From assembly GCA_902812455.1 (NCBI GenBank), contig CADDZH010000004.1:1-64000 (forward strand): a stretch of 64,000 nucleotides of DNA, given 5' to 3'. Source of the DNA: Chloroflexota bacterium (lineage in GTDB: Bacteria > Chloroflexota > Ktedonobacteria > Ktedonobacterales > Ktedonobacteraceae). This document shows, piece by piece, positions 25,472 to 35,087 of this stretch. The notes under the pieces were generated by a model. It did no database searches, was not told where the DNA came from, and saw only the letters and a list, made by a program, of their open reading frames with translations. Position 1 is the first letter of the stretch; each line of letters begins with the position of its first letter. Made by a program: the position numbers and the translations under genes.

Positions 25472-25578
25472 GTTATTCACCCCTCTGATCGTAAGACCGG
25501 CCCTCCTCGACCGTTCACGGATAGATACCCAATAAAGGGTATCTTACCACTGTCTGCACTTTAACACGACACTAAGCC

Positions 25579-26811
25579 TTATTGCAATTCAAACCGTACC
25601 TCGACACCGCCAAAGCGGAGGATATCTCCGTCTTTCAGCACATGCTCTTCATGTGGTGCCAGGATTACGCCATTTAAGCGAGTCTTATTCAAGGCATTGA
25701 GATCCTCAACGGTATATGTTCCCTGCTGGTTCCTTAAGTACGCATGGCGGCGTCCAACCGTCTTATCCGCCAGGTTAATTTCAGGGAAGATACCAAGGTT
25801 CGGGTCCTGGCGTCCAACAACCATCAGCTCTCCCGAAAGAGGGATAAGCTGCCCGCTAGAGAGAACTACAATGCGCGCCTGTTTTTGCGGAACAACCGGC
25901 GGCTTGCCCGAGCCATTTTCTCCTGCTTTTTGTTCGTACACAGGCTCCGCGACTCGCTTATGCTGCGGCATGGCCTGGATACGTTCCTGTAATTGTTCGA
26001 GAGCGGCAATAAAATCGCGCGGGTTCTGGAAGCGATCTGCCGGTGATTTTGCCATAGCCTTCTGCATGAAGAGATCAACGTCTACCGGCAGGTCATGGCG
26101 CAGGCGGCAAAGCGAGGGAACTTTTTCATTCATGTGTTTGATGACGATATCGACTGCCGTTTCCCCTTCGAAAGGCGGTCGCCCCGCCAGCATCTCGAAC
26201 AACACTGTGGCAACCGAATAGAGATCAGAGCGGGTATCGGCTGAACGCCCACTCTCCGCCTGCTCAGGAGAGATGTAATAGGCGGTACCCATAAATACAT
26301 TGGACTGCGTGAGTGTGATAGTTTCCCGGCTTCGCGCCAGCCCGAAGTCGGTGATCTTCACAACATCCTTGCTGTTGATCAGGATGTTTTGCGGTTTAAT
26401 ATCCCGGTGCACTACTCCCTGCTTATATGCTGTATCCAGCCCTTCGGCGATCTGCCGCGCGTAGTTAAGAGCGCGCAGGGGTTCCAACTGGCCCTGATTG
26501 ATCATATAGTACTTCAGGTTCTGGCCATCGACATAATCCATGACGATAAAGTGCATGATGTTGTCATTACCATAGTCCACAATGCGCACAATATGGGGAT
26601 CGCTGAGGTTCAAAAGGATGTGAGCCTCTCGTTGGAAACGAGCCAGTAGCTCGCCATCGGTGGCAAGCTCGAGATGCATGACCTTGACTGCATAGATGCG
26701 GTTATTTTCGGTGTCGCGCGCAATATAGACGGTGGCGAAGCTGCCTCGCCCGCGCTCATCGATCAGTTTGTAGCGATTTTTGATGACGTGACCGATCATG
26801 TCACCGTTCAT
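25579..26811 (-). CDS. Ser/Thr protein kinase with C-terminal FHA domain
   Basis: The kinase domain (about residues 12-275) has RGRGSFATVYIA, YAVKVMHLE, HRDIKPQNILI, TDFGLARS and GTAYYISPEQ. The C-terminal FHA domain (about 325-408) has VVGRQDPNLGIFP, VGRRHAYL and LNKTRLNG. No membrane helix is seen. The FHA part may bind its own phosphorylated sites or recruit substrates. ATG at 26811 with GGAGAAGG upstream is preferred over an extension to 26904 that lacks a good site and runs through short direct repeats. Confidence 0.92.
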   Translation of the reverse strand: MNGDMIGHVIKNRYKLIDERGRGSFATVYIARDTENNRIYAVKVMHLELATDGELLARFQREAHILLNLSDPHIVRIVDYGNDNIMHFIVMDYVDGQNLKYYMINQGQLEPLRALNYARQIAEGLDTAYKQGVVHRDIKPQNILINSKDVVKITDFGLARSRETITLTQSNVFMGTAYYISPEQAESGRSADTRSDLYSVATVLFEMLAGRPPFEGETAVDIVIKHMNEKVPSLCRLRHDLPVDVDLFMQKAMAKSPADRFQNPRDFIAALEQLQERIQAMPQHKRVAEPVYEQKAGENGSGKPPVVPQKQARIVVLSSGQLIPLSGELMVVGRQDPNLGIFPEINLADKTVGRRHAYLRNQQGTYTVEDLNALNKTRLNGVILAPHEEHVLKDGDILRFGGVEVRFELQ

Positions 26812-27142
26812 ACATGCCTTCTCCTGGTTGCAAAGGGCGATTGGTTGCCTGGGGCGATGGTGATTGCAAAGAGCGATGGCAGAGCTTGCCTCTGCCACTA
26901 CCATAGTTGCAAGGTGACCTTTCTTTTCCCGGCTATTATAACATTATTCACTACAACATGTCATGCTAGTTTTCCCTGTTTCCCGTTTCTCTAGACTCTG
27001 GTGAGAATTGCCCTCGAACTATACAAACGGAACAGGTGAAGGATTGCGCCAGAAATGGGTAGACTCTCCTACATGAAAACGTTCCTGGGCTATTATATCA
27101 CTGATCGGGGGTTAATAGTAGAGGTGAGCGATCTTTTGCCCG
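26812..27142. other. Intergenic gap with direct repeats and a kinase promoter
   Basis: Two to three copies of TTGCAAAGRGCGATKG occur at about 26827-26880. The remainder holds the kinase promoter and, at 27000-27140, sequence with no recognised feature downstream of prs. Confidence 0.4.
26935..26964 (-). promoter_or_regulatory. Promoter of the kinase-FHA gene
   Basis: On the minus strand ATGACA (26964-26959) and a perfect TATAAT (26940-26935) are 18 bp apart. Confidence 0.7.
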
Positions 27143-28093
27143 TCAATATCCCCTGAACATCTCGCTGATGCTCTCTCTGTTATGAATGCGCTTGATCGCC
27201 TCACCGAAGAGGGAAGCCACAGAGACGACCTCGATCTTTTCCGAGAATGTGACGGGCTGATTTTCGACCGTATCGGTGATGATCAGTTGCTTAATAGGAC
27301 TTCTATCTATGCGCTCGATACAACCCGGCACCAGCACCCCGTGCGTTACAACAGCATAGACCTCTTTTGCGCCCTGATCGATAAGCTGCTCTGAAACACC
27401 TGCCAGAGTCCCGCCGGTGATAGTGAAGTCATCCACAATCACAGCCGTTTTGCCTTTTACGTCGCCGATGATATGTAAAATGGCAGCTTGCTCATCGTGA
27501 GCGATGCGCTCTTTATCGGCAATGGCAATGGTGCTGCCGAGCGCGGAGGCGTACTTGCGGGCCTGCTTGGCAAAGCCTACATCGGGAGAGACAATAATCA
27601 TGTCTTCCAGTTTTTTTGCCTGGATGCACTTAGCCAGAATAGGCAGCGCGTACAGGTTATCGACGGGCAGGTGGAAGAAGCCCTGGATCTGGGCAGCGTG
27701 CAGATCCATAGTAACGACGCGATCTGCTCCGGCGACTTCAATGGTGTCAGCACAGACACGGGCGCGAATAGAGACGCGAGGTTCATCCTTCTTATCGCCC
27801 TTCGCATAACTGAAGTAGGGGATAACGACGGTCACCGATTCGGCCCCGGCGCGTTTGAAGGCGTCGATCCAGAACAGCAATTCCAGGAAGTTGTCGTTTG
27901 CGGGAAAGACCGTTGACTGGACAATGTAGACCCGGCGCCCGCGCACATTCTCTAAAATGCGCACAAAGATGTTGCCCTCTGAAAAACGCAGGGTTTCGTT
28001 CTTCCCTTGCTCGATATGGAGATAAGCGCAGATGCGAGCGGTCAGGCGGCGGCTTCCGCTCCCAGCGAATACCAGGATATCATCGTAACTCAT
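27143..28093 (-). CDS. prs: Ribose-phosphate pyrophosphokinase
   Basis: The 316-aa enzyme makes PRPP from ribose 5-phosphate and ATP for nucleotide, His and Trp synthesis. It shows VVTMDLHAAQIQGFF, the region around SPDVGFAKQARKY, and the PRPP-binding loop VIVDDFTITGGTLAGV. Length is normal for the family. Some usual residues vary (TITGGT for TTGGT-type loops), so it is a somewhat divergent member. ATG at 28093 overlaps the stop of the S9 peptidase as ATGA, showing translational coupling. Confidence 0.9.
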   Translation of the reverse strand: MSYDDILVFAGSGSRRLTARICAYLHIEQGKNETLRFSEGNIFVRILENVRGRRVYIVQSTVFPANDNFLELLFWIDAFKRAGAESVTVVIPYFSYAKGDKKDEPRVSIRARVCADTIEVAGADRVVTMDLHAAQIQGFFHLPVDNLYALPILAKCIQAKKLEDMIIVSPDVGFAKQARKYASALGSTIAIADKERIAHDEQAAILHIIGDVKGKTAVIVDDFTITGGTLAGVSEQLIDQGAKEVYAVVTHGVLVPGCIERIDRSPIKQLIITDTVENQPVTFSEKIEVVSVASLFGEAIKRIHNRESISEMFRGY

Positions 28094-29961
28094 TGTGCTG
28101 TGTCCTCTTCGTCCTCTTCAAAACGCCCACCCAGGTGTTTGGCCAGAAATTTTTCTGCTGCTGCATAGAATTTCAGGCGATTTTCGGGTTTGGCAAAGCC
28201 ATGCCCTTCGTCTGGGAATAGCATATACTCGTAGTCAATGCCCTTCTTTTTCATGGCCTCGACGATCTGTTCGGATTCTGCCTGCTTGACCCTGGGATCA
28301 TTGGCTCCCTGGGCAATGAGGATGGGAATCTTGATCTGATCAACTCTGAAGAGGGGTGAGCGCGACTTCAAGAACTCTGCCTCTGTATCTGGATTGCCAA
28401 CGCGCCTGTACAAAGATGCCAGGAAAGGGGTCCAGTAAGGGGGAATGCTCTTGATAAGCGTAATCAGGTTGCTGGGGCCCACGATATCTACCGCACAGCA
28501 AAACAGATCGGGGGTAAACGTTGCCCCCACGAGGGCTGCATAGCCGCCATAGGATCCGCCGTAGATGGCAACTTTCCTGGGATCGGCGATGCCCTGCTGG
28601 ATGGCCCAGTTGACGGCATCGACCAGGTCGTCGTGCATTTTGCCGCCCCATTCCCTATCGCCAGCGTTGAGGAATTTTTTGCCATAGCCGGTAGAACCGC
28701 GATAATTGACTTGCAGGCAGGCATAGCCGCGATTCGCCAGCCACTGCGCCTCCGGTCGATAGCCCCACATATCGCGCGCCTGCGGGCCCCCATGTACATT
28801 GAGCACGAGTGGGAGATTTTTAGGTTCTAGACCAGGGGGCAAGGTGAGGTAGCCATGAATGGTGAGGCCATCCCTGGCCGTAACCGAGATGGGTTCCATT
28901 GTTGCCAGCGTGTAGTCGTTCAACGCGGGCTGGTTGTCGAAGAGGAAGGATGCGGAGCGCGTTTTCCTGTTGTAGGCATAGAAGGGCACGGGGCCATTGT
29001 CCAGGGTGAATGCCACGACCCAGGTGGTATCGGCATTATCGCGGCTGGTAACGAAGAAGTCGCCGCGGTGAATTTCGCTGATCATGTCGAAATCGAACCT
29101 GATGGATTCGTCTATGATCACCCATTCGACACGCTCTCTGGCAAAAGCAACTGCTTGAATCTCATATGTATCGGGGTCGGTCATGGCATCGCTGACATCA
29201 TATTGAGGGTCTTCCGCAATTACCGTTGTATCTCCGGTAGCGATATCCAGTTTTACCAGGCGACCGGTATTCGCATTGCGGGCATCTACAAGATAGAGAG
29301 ATTGGCCATCTTGCGTGAAACCGACGGGGAAGCTGTTTTCGGCGTCATCGGGAGTCCAGGTCAGGATCGTGCGCCACTCGGCCTGCTCGTTATCGCGAAC
29401 CAGTACCGCTCTACCGCCATCAGGCGTCATGGCTAATGCGCCACGAACCTTGAAGTTGGCGTCGGCATACCAGGCGGCAACGTTGCCGGGATTTTTGGCG
29501 ATCATGTCCAGTTGGCCGGTGATGAGATCGAGGTGGTAGACATCGTGCAGTCTCTGATCGTCTTTGTTCAGCGCAATCAGCAGTTCGTCGGGGAAGTGTT
29601 TATCGACTTCGACGATGCGGGCCTGCACGTTCTCGAACGGCGTCAGGTCTCTCGTTTCATGGGTTTCAAGATTGGTAGCGTACAGGCGCCAGTTTTCGTT
29701 GCCGCCAATATCCTGGATATAGAGGATGTGTTTGTTGTCTTTAGCCCACAGATAGAAGCGAATGCCTCTATCGGTGTCCTGCGTCACGGGCTGGTAGTCG
29801 TCGCTGCCAATTGTGCCAACCCAGACGTTGAGGACATTGTTGACAGGCGCCAGGTACGCCATTCTGGTGCCATCGGGCGAGATTTGCGGGCTGGTCTTAT
29901 CTGGATTGCCAAATAGGATGGTTCTTGGGATAAGTTTTACTGTGAGTGCTGAGTTAGTCAT
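28090..29961 (-). CDS. S9 family peptidase (prolyl oligopeptidase-like)
   Basis: This 623-aa protein has an N-terminal beta-propeller (about residues 20-350, with repeats like SPDGTRMAYL) and a C-terminal alpha/beta-hydrolase domain. The nucleophile Ser lies in YGGSYGGYAAL, the Asp near GANDPRVKQAE and the His in DEGHGF. It cleaves short peptides, and no signal peptide is seen. ATG at 29961 has AGAGG upstream; a longer frame to 30009 lacks one. It is coupled to prs downstream, with no obvious pathway link. Confidence 0.92.
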   Translation of the reverse strand: MTNSALTVKLIPRTILFGNPDKTSPQISPDGTRMAYLAPVNNVLNVWVGTIGSDDYQPVTQDTDRGIRFYLWAKDNKHILYIQDIGGNENWRLYATNLETHETRDLTPFENVQARIVEVDKHFPDELLIALNKDDQRLHDVYHLDLITGQLDMIAKNPGNVAAWYADANFKVRGALAMTPDGGRAVLVRDNEQAEWRTILTWTPDDAENSFPVGFTQDGQSLYLVDARNANTGRLVKLDIATGDTTVIAEDPQYDVSDAMTDPDTYEIQAVAFARERVEWVIIDESIRFDFDMISEIHRGDFFVTSRDNADTTWVVAFTLDNGPVPFYAYNRKTRSASFLFDNQPALNDYTLATMEPISVTARDGLTIHGYLTLPPGLEPKNLPLVLNVHGGPQARDMWGYRPEAQWLANRGYACLQVNYRGSTGYGKKFLNAGDREWGGKMHDDLVDAVNWAIQQGIADPRKVAIYGGSYGGYAALVGATFTPDLFCCAVDIVGPSNLITLIKSIPPYWTPFLASLYRRVGNPDTEAEFLKSRSPLFRVDQIKIPILIAQGANDPRVKQAESEQIVEAMKKKGIDYEYMLFPDEGHGFAKPENRLKFYAAAEKFLAKHLGGRFEEDEEDTAQ

Positions 29962-29989
29962 TTTTGCCTCTTTATTCTGGTTATGTATG

Positions 29990-30032
29990 GAGGGCCAGGG
30001 CGACCGCAAGGGTCGCCCCTACCATATACGAT
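29990..30032. repeat. Short palindromic dispersed repeat
   Basis: GGGCGACC-GCAA-GGGTCGCCC followed by CCTACCATA forms a hairpin between the divergent peptidase and acyl-CoA dehydrogenase genes. A related GCCCTGTCCCTACCATACTACGG segment occurs at 38827-38850. Confidence 0.5.
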
Positions 30033-30229
30033 GATGCGAACCGCCGATTTGTGGTGGAACTCTCATTTTTAGTATAGAATCGCACTGGCCTGCTGATTAA
30101 ATGGTGGACGAGGCCTTCTTGCCTTTTCATTGTACCACGAATAAGCGCTGTTTCTCATGGATTATACAGCCATGTGATATAGTCAAGAGGATGAGAAAAG
30201 GCTGTTTAGCACTTAATGGAGGGATATGC

Positions 30230-31438
30230 ATGGATTTTGAATACTCAGATAGGGTGAAGGGGCTGCTGAAACAACTGGGCGATTTTATGGATCGCTATAT
30301 TTACCCAAACCAGCAACTTTATCGCGAACAGATCGTGGCATCCGGTAATCCGCACCATCATACTGAGATTGTGGATGAGTTAAAAGCAAAGGCCAGAGCA
30401 GAGGGCCTCTGGAATCTCTTTTTGCCGGATAAGGAGTACGGAGCGGGGCTGACCAACCTGGAATATGCACCCTTAGCGGAGATGATGGGGCGCGTGAGCT
30501 GGGCTTCGGAGGTGTTTAATTGCTCGGCGCCGGATACGGGGAACATGGAGATACTGGCCCAATTCGGCACGCCAGAGCAGAAAGAGCGCTGGCTGCTTCC
30601 GCTGCTCAATGGCGAGATTCGTTCAGGATTTGCTATGACGGAGCCGGATGTTGCCAGCTCGGATGCCACGAATATCCGCTTTTCTATACGGCGCGAAGGT
30701 GATGAGTATGTGCTGAATGGTCGCAAGTGGTGGATTTCGGGGGCAGCGCGCGAGCGGTGCAAGATTTTTATTGTGATGGGCAAGACCAATCCAGATAATC
30801 CTGATATACACAGGCAGCAGAGCATGGTGCTGGTGCCAAGAGATACGCCCGGCCTGGCGATTGTGCGCAATCTAGCGGTGATGGGCTATATCGATAACGA
30901 GGGCCACTGCGAGCTGTTATTTGAGAATGTGCGCGTTCCGGTGAGCAATTTGCTGGGCGAGGAAGGCAGCGGCTTTGCCATTGCGCAGGCGCGGCTTGGG
31001 CCGGGGCGCATCCATCACTGCATGCGTGCAATTGGGGCAGCGCAGTACGCTCTTGAGTTGATGTGCCAGCGCGCCACGTCGCGTGTGGCCTTTGGCAGGC
31101 CGCTGGCCGAGCAGGGAGTGATCCAGGAATGGATTGCGCAATCGCAACTGGAGATCGAGCAGGCGCGGCTGCTGACGCTGAAGGCTGCCTGGATGATCGA
31201 TACAATGGGCAAGAAGGCCGCGCAGAAAGAGATTGCCATGATCAAGGTAGTTGCTCCCCAGGTTATGACCAACGTGGTCAATCGGGCCATGCAGGTATTT
31301 GGTGGCGCGGGCCTGAGCGATGATTTCCCGCTGGCTTCGATGTGGGCGCATGGACGCACGTTGCACATCGTCGATGGCCCCGACGAAGTGCATAAGCGGT
31401 CGATCGCCAGGATGGTTATGCGCGAGCTGGCGCAATAA
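30230..31438 (+). CDS. Acyl-CoA dehydrogenase (ACAD10/11-like)
   Basis: The 402-aa flavoenzyme shows [16 protein letters not shown] and GRKWWISGA (the FAD-binding middle domain), [15 protein letters not shown] and a [13 protein letters not shown] end typical of the ACAD10/11-like group. It should oxidise an acyl-CoA in fatty-acid or branched-chain breakdown, passing electrons to an electron-transfer flavoprotein. ATG at 30230 follows GGAGGG; the frame extends upstream without support. No other beta-oxidation genes are near. Confidence 0.92.
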   Translation: MDFEYSDRVKGLLKQLGDFMDRYIYPNQQLYREQIVASGNPHHHTEIVDELKAKARAEGLWNLFLPDKEYGAGLTNLEYAPLAEMMGRVSWASEVFNCSAPDTGNMEILAQFGTPEQKERWLLPLLNGEIRSGFAMTEPDVASSDATNIRFSIRREGDEYVLNGRKWWISGAARERCKIFIVMGKTNPDNPDIHRQQSMVLVPRDTPGLAIVRNLAVMGYIDNEGHCELLFENVRVPVSNLLGEEGSGFAIAQARLGPGRIHHCMRAIGAAQYALELMCQRATSRVAFGRPLAEQGVIQEWIAQSQLEIEQARLLTLKAAWMIDTMGKKAAQKEIAMIKVVAPQVMTNVVNRAMQVFGGAGLSDDFPLASMWAHGRTLHIVDGPDEVHKRSIARMVMRELAQ

Positions 31439-31469
31439 TGAGCCTGAACAAATGAGGCAGCCTATCAGA

Positions 31470-31568
31470 TGTCATCCTGAGCGGGTGAGCCGAAGCCCTG
31501 AACGCGCGTGAAGGGGAAGAATCTCCATTGATCGGCAGCGGATGTTTCGCTTCGCTCAACATGACATG
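31470..31568. repeat. Dispersed repeat, family A
   Basis: The copy runs from TGTCATCCTGAGCGGGTGAG to CGCTTCGCTCAACATGACAT. It fills much of the gap between the acyl-CoA dehydrogenase and the convergent oxidoreductase. Confidence 0.7.
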
Positions 31569-31636
31569 TCCGGCCTTTTCTGGTGATTGAGGAATTATGT
31601 TTATTTGAACCTTACCTAACATTCATAATCCGGCCC

Positions 31637-32800
31637 TTATGCGACGGAGGCTTTCCAATGAGAAAAGCGTGCGAGCTGGAAGCGCTCAAGCGATACCGGC
31701 GGGTCTGTTTCGCAGAGCAGGCTACAGAGGATTTCTCCCAGGAGCGGGCCAAATTTAAAGCCATGCCCACTCAGGCCGGTAGCAAAGACAATGCGTGGGT
31801 CATCTGGAAGGCGGTCGATAATAAAATCCTCGTCGGGTGTCACATCGTACATGCAGGAGTCGATTCTCGCCAGCGTTGCTTGCTGGAGCGCAGGCAGCAG
31901 TTCGCGCAGTCTCCTGGCTATGTTAGTGACTACAAGTTCATCAGGTGGAAGAATATCATCAGGCCTGGTAGGCCGCCCGAAGGCATGTGAAGCAGCCTTC
32001 AGCCAGTATGGGCCAGAGCCCTGAGCCATCTTATGCAAGGGGAAGCCGTAGAGGTCATCCATCATAAAGGCGGGAAAACTGTTCACGCCATAAGATGAGA
32101 GCGGCAGCCCGGCAAAATACAGGATATACTGGCGTGTTAAGCGCACCGGCAGGTGTAGATCAGCGAGCAGGTGATGCACCCAGGGGCCGATAGCAAGTAC
32201 CACCCGGTCAGCCGCAATTTCATCACCGGTACTTGTATGGAGACGTACCGGGCGGTTATGGTTCTCATGAGTGAAATGGGTGACGCAGCAGGACTCATAG
32301 ATAGTTCCACCCAGGTCAAGAATACATGCTTTGAGTGTTTGCAAGCATGTTGAAGCGTGTAAGATGCCTGCTTCAGGGTTATAGGTGATGAAATCTGCGC
32401 TATCTACTGCAAATTGCGGGAAGCGCTGCTTGCAGCTCTGCCTGGAAAGGCGTTCTGCCGCTATACCCAGCTCTTGCATGATGTGAAAGCTTGCCTTTGG
32501 GGATGTGTCGCCACTTGCACCGAGGGTAAGCACACCTGTTCGAGTATACAAGGTGCGCCTCGAGCAACACTCGAGGTGTTTCCAGCGTTGTAAGCTCAAG
32601 CCTACCATGTGCGAATAGAAGAGATCAGGGCCATACCCAAAACGTAGCAGTCGTGAAATACCATGAGAAGTCGCGCGGTGATGATCTACAGCTTCTTGCT
32701 CTAAAATAGTCACCTGCTGGACACCGCGCGAAAGCAAGGCGTAAGCGGTGGAGAGACCAACAATGCCAGCGCCGACAATAACGATTCGTTGGGGGGACAT
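31637..32800 (-). CDS. FAD-dependent amine oxidase (sarcosine/N-methyltryptophan oxidase-like)
   Basis: The 387-aa protein starts with a Rossmann FAD motif, IVIVGAGIVGLSTAYAL. The segment SHGISRLLRFGYGPDLFY matches the monomeric sarcosine oxidase group, and DEDFIIDRLPDDPRI plus TGLSGHGFKFGP form the C-terminal FAD contacts. It should oxidise a secondary amine of a small molecule to an imine with O2. The covalent-FAD Cys of sarcosine oxidases is not clearly placed. A strong promoter lies upstream. Confidence 0.88.
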   Translation of the reverse strand: MSPQRIVIVGAGIVGLSTAYALLSRGVQQVTILEQEAVDHHRATSHGISRLLRFGYGPDLFYSHMVGLSLQRWKHLECCSRRTLYTRTGVLTLGASGDTSPKASFHIMQELGIAAERLSRQSCKQRFPQFAVDSADFITYNPEAGILHASTCLQTLKACILDLGGTIYESCCVTHFTHENHNRPVRLHTSTGDEIAADRVVLAIGPWVHHLLADLHLPVRLTRQYILYFAGLPLSSYGVNSFPAFMMDDLYGFPLHKMAQGSGPYWLKAASHAFGRPTRPDDILPPDELVVTNIARRLRELLPALQQATLARIDSCMYDVTPDEDFIIDRLPDDPRIVFATGLSGHGFKFGPLLGEILCSLLCETDPPVSLERFQLARFSHWKASVA

Positions 32801-32839
32801 GCTCGTTTTTTCCTCTCTAGCTCTTTATTGACGAGGATG

Positions 32840-32868
32840 ATTATAGCAGAAAATGCAGCAAAAGTCAA
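32840..32868 (-). promoter_or_regulatory. Promoter of the amine oxidase gene
   Basis: On the minus strand TTGACT (32868-32863) and a perfect TATAAT (32845-32840) are 17 bp apart, 40 bp before the start codon. Confidence 0.8.
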
Positions 32869-32900
32869 TAAAAAGTTACAAAAACATTTAGCAGAATATA

Positions 32901-32930
32901 TTGCCAATAAAGTAATCATTTTCGTATAAT
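32901..32930 (+). promoter_or_regulatory. Plus-strand promoter in the gap before aroA
   Basis: TTGCCA (32901-32906) and TATAAT (32925-32930) are 18 bp apart. It would give aroA a leader of about 360 nt. The AT-rich gap 32801-33130 holds no gene. Confidence 0.55.
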
Positions 32931-33133
32931 ATGTAATCACACTGTAATAGCATTGTATATACGACAGAAGCGACAAAGTGTGAGAGGTGGACAACAGGAA
33001 CGAGCAAATGGGAGCTTTTCTTGTGATCCTGATGCTCGATTCTTGTTGGCAAATAGCGTACAATTGGATTATGTTAACGATATGACAAGGTTCAACTGAA
33101 CCTGACAATGCCTCAATGAACAGAAAAGTCTGG

Positions 33134-33256
33134 ACATGTCATGGTGATCGAGGGAGCCGCAGCCCTGAGCCCATTCGCTTCGCTCAGGGGAAACTCCGCG
33201 AAGGGGAAACATCTGAGCCGATCGACAGAGATCCTTCGCTTCGCTCAGGATGACAT
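33134..33256. repeat. Dispersed repeat, family A
   Basis: The copy begins CATGTCATGGTGATCGAGGG and ends CTTCGCTCAGGATGACATG, with an internal CTGAGC/GCTCAG pair. It lies in the presumed leader of aroA. Confidence 0.65.
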
Positions 33257-33297
33257 GCCTGAACCTTCCCTAACGATATAGATGGGATGGTAAAAAC

Positions 33298-34626
33298 ATG
33301 AACGGGGATAGAACCGGCAAGCGATTGTATATTGCGCCGGCAAGCTTGATTCGAGGGGCGCCCTCATTGCCTTCTTCAAAGTATTACACCCTGCGCTATG
33401 TGCTGGCGGCGGCGCTTGCTCAAGGGGAAAGTGAGGTATCATTTCCGGCAGCCAGTGAGGACAGTGAAGCGCTCTATCGAGGATGCCGGGCATTAGGAGC
33501 GAGGCTTTCATGGCATGATGAGCGACAGCAGGTGTTACGTGTGCGTGGGGTAGAGCGCCCGTATAGCCCGGAGCCGGTCATCATCAACGTGGGGAATGCA
33601 GGAGCCGTGTTGCGCTTCCTGCTCGGCATTGGGGCGCTGCTTCCTGAAGTTACCTTCGTGACCGATCATCCCCAATCTCTGGGTAGGCGACCCAATCGCG
33701 AGCTGTTAGAGGCATTGACGGCGCTGGGGGCGGTTTGCGAAGGGACAGGCGAAGAAGGATATCTGCCAATTACTATTCGCGGGGGCAAGTTGCATGGTGG
33801 ACAGGTGAGTATTTCCGGCGAGCGCAGCTCGCAATACGTGAGTTCGCTGCTCTTCCTGGCCCCACTGCTGGATGAGCGACTGGATATTGACGTTATCGAC
33901 AGTTTGAGATCACAGGCGTTAATACAAGTCACGATTCGTGTATTGAACGAGGCGGGGATATATGTCGAACAAGATGATACATTTCGGCATTTCTCAATTC
34001 CTGCGGGGCAACGTTACCTGCCGCGAAAGTATGTCGTGCCAGGAGATTATCCCTCTGCGGCAGCATTGCTGGCTGCTTGCGCCGTAGCGAGCGACCCTGC
34101 CAGCGAGATACGTCTTTCGCGCCTGCGGCCTGGAGAAGAAGATGGGGAGGCCTTGATCGAGGCGCTGCAAGCGATGAGCGCTGGTATTCGGAGGGATGGC
34201 GATACGCTCACGCTGCGTGGAGGGAGGCGCTTAGGCGGAATAGAGATGGATGGTGATAGGGCTATTGACTGCGTTCCAGCACTGGTGGCGGCTGCCTGTT
34301 TTGCGGAAGGTGAGAGTGTATTCTATAATGTTGAGGGCCTGCATTATAAAGAATCTGATCGTATCACTGACCTGTGTGCCGAGCTGCGGCGAGCGGGCTG
34401 CATAGTTATGCCTGAGCAGGATACGATTATTGTGCGCGGGCAACCGCAGGGAATTGAGGGCGGTGTGGTTGTGGATGGGCACGGTGATCACCGTTTACTG
34501 ATGGCGCTGGCCATTGTGGGTTTGCGCAGCCGCAGGGGATTGACGCTGCAGGGCGTCGAACATGTGGCAAAGAGTTATCCCCATTTCTTTGAAGATTTGC
34601 GGCGGCTGGGAGTTGATATCAGATAG
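33298..34626 (+). CDS. aroA: 3-phosphoshikimate 1-carboxyvinyltransferase (EPSP synthase), divergent
   Basis: The 442-aa enzyme joins shikimate 3-phosphate and PEP in the shikimate pathway. It shows SSKYYTLRYVLAAALA (catalytic Lys region), NVGNAGAVLRFLLG, SGERSSQYVSSLLFLAPLL, DYPSAAALLAACA, KESDRI and GHGDHRLLMALAIVG. Several motifs differ from the E. coli form (for example NAGAVLRFL for NAGTAMRPL), so it belongs to a divergent class. No other aro genes are adjacent. Confidence 0.88.
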   Translation: MNGDRTGKRLYIAPASLIRGAPSLPSSKYYTLRYVLAAALAQGESEVSFPAASEDSEALYRGCRALGARLSWHDERQQVLRVRGVERPYSPEPVIINVGNAGAVLRFLLGIGALLPEVTFVTDHPQSLGRRPNRELLEALTALGAVCEGTGEEGYLPITIRGGKLHGGQVSISGERSSQYVSSLLFLAPLLDERLDIDVIDSLRSQALIQVTIRVLNEAGIYVEQDDTFRHFSIPAGQRYLPRKYVVPGDYPSAAALLAACAVASDPASEIRLSRLRPGEEDGEALIEALQAMSAGIRRDGDTLTLRGGRRLGGIEMDGDRAIDCVPALVAAACFAEGESVFYNVEGLHYKESDRITDLCAELRRAGCIVMPEQDTIIVRGQPQGIEGGVVVDGHGDHRLLMALAIVGLRSRRGLTLQGVEHVAKSYPHFFEDLRRLGVDIR

Positions 34627-34743
34627 ACGTCCGAATATGTTAAAATGATAAAGGTGATCATTGCTTGACCTGAGTAAGAGCGGGGATTGTGTTGCGTGGT
34701 ATGTAAGAGTGCGAGCGCATGCCGCCTTTGAAAGGAAATGAGC

Positions 34744-35037
34744 ATGTATAGGTTCAAGGGCTTTGATAGCGCCGAGTGCGGGGATAGCATGTCTGCACTT
34801 GAGTCCGCCGTTAATGCCTGGATGGAATCTGAGCGCCCGCGTATTCGCCATGTAAGCCAGTGCATACGTGGCGAGCATATTTTGCTCAGTTTTGTCTATG
34901 AGGATACGCGAGAATTGGAGCAGCGCCTTTCTATGTCCACCCAGATGTCGAGCGCCAGGTCCAGGTTCTTCGATGATGAATATGAAGAGCGACCAACCAA
35001 TCCTCGTATTCCTGCGACATCGCCGCCCATGCATTAA
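34744..35037 (+). CDS. Small hypothetical protein, 97 aa
   Basis: The product starts MYRFKGFDSAECGDSM, with a compact N-terminal part (about residues 1-60) and a charged tail. AAAGGA at 34731-34736 suits ATG at 34744 better than ATG at 34738, which is too close. It sits between aroA and the radical SAM gene on the same strand. No family is recognised. Confidence 0.5.
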   Translation: MYRFKGFDSAECGDSMSALESAVNAWMESERPRIRHVSQCIRGEHILLSFVYEDTRELEQRLSMSTQMSSARSRFFDDEYEERPTNPRIPATSPPMH

Positions 35038-35087
35038 AAGATACTCAAGTAGCGAACACCGTAGTAACACGAAACCATGTAGAGAGA

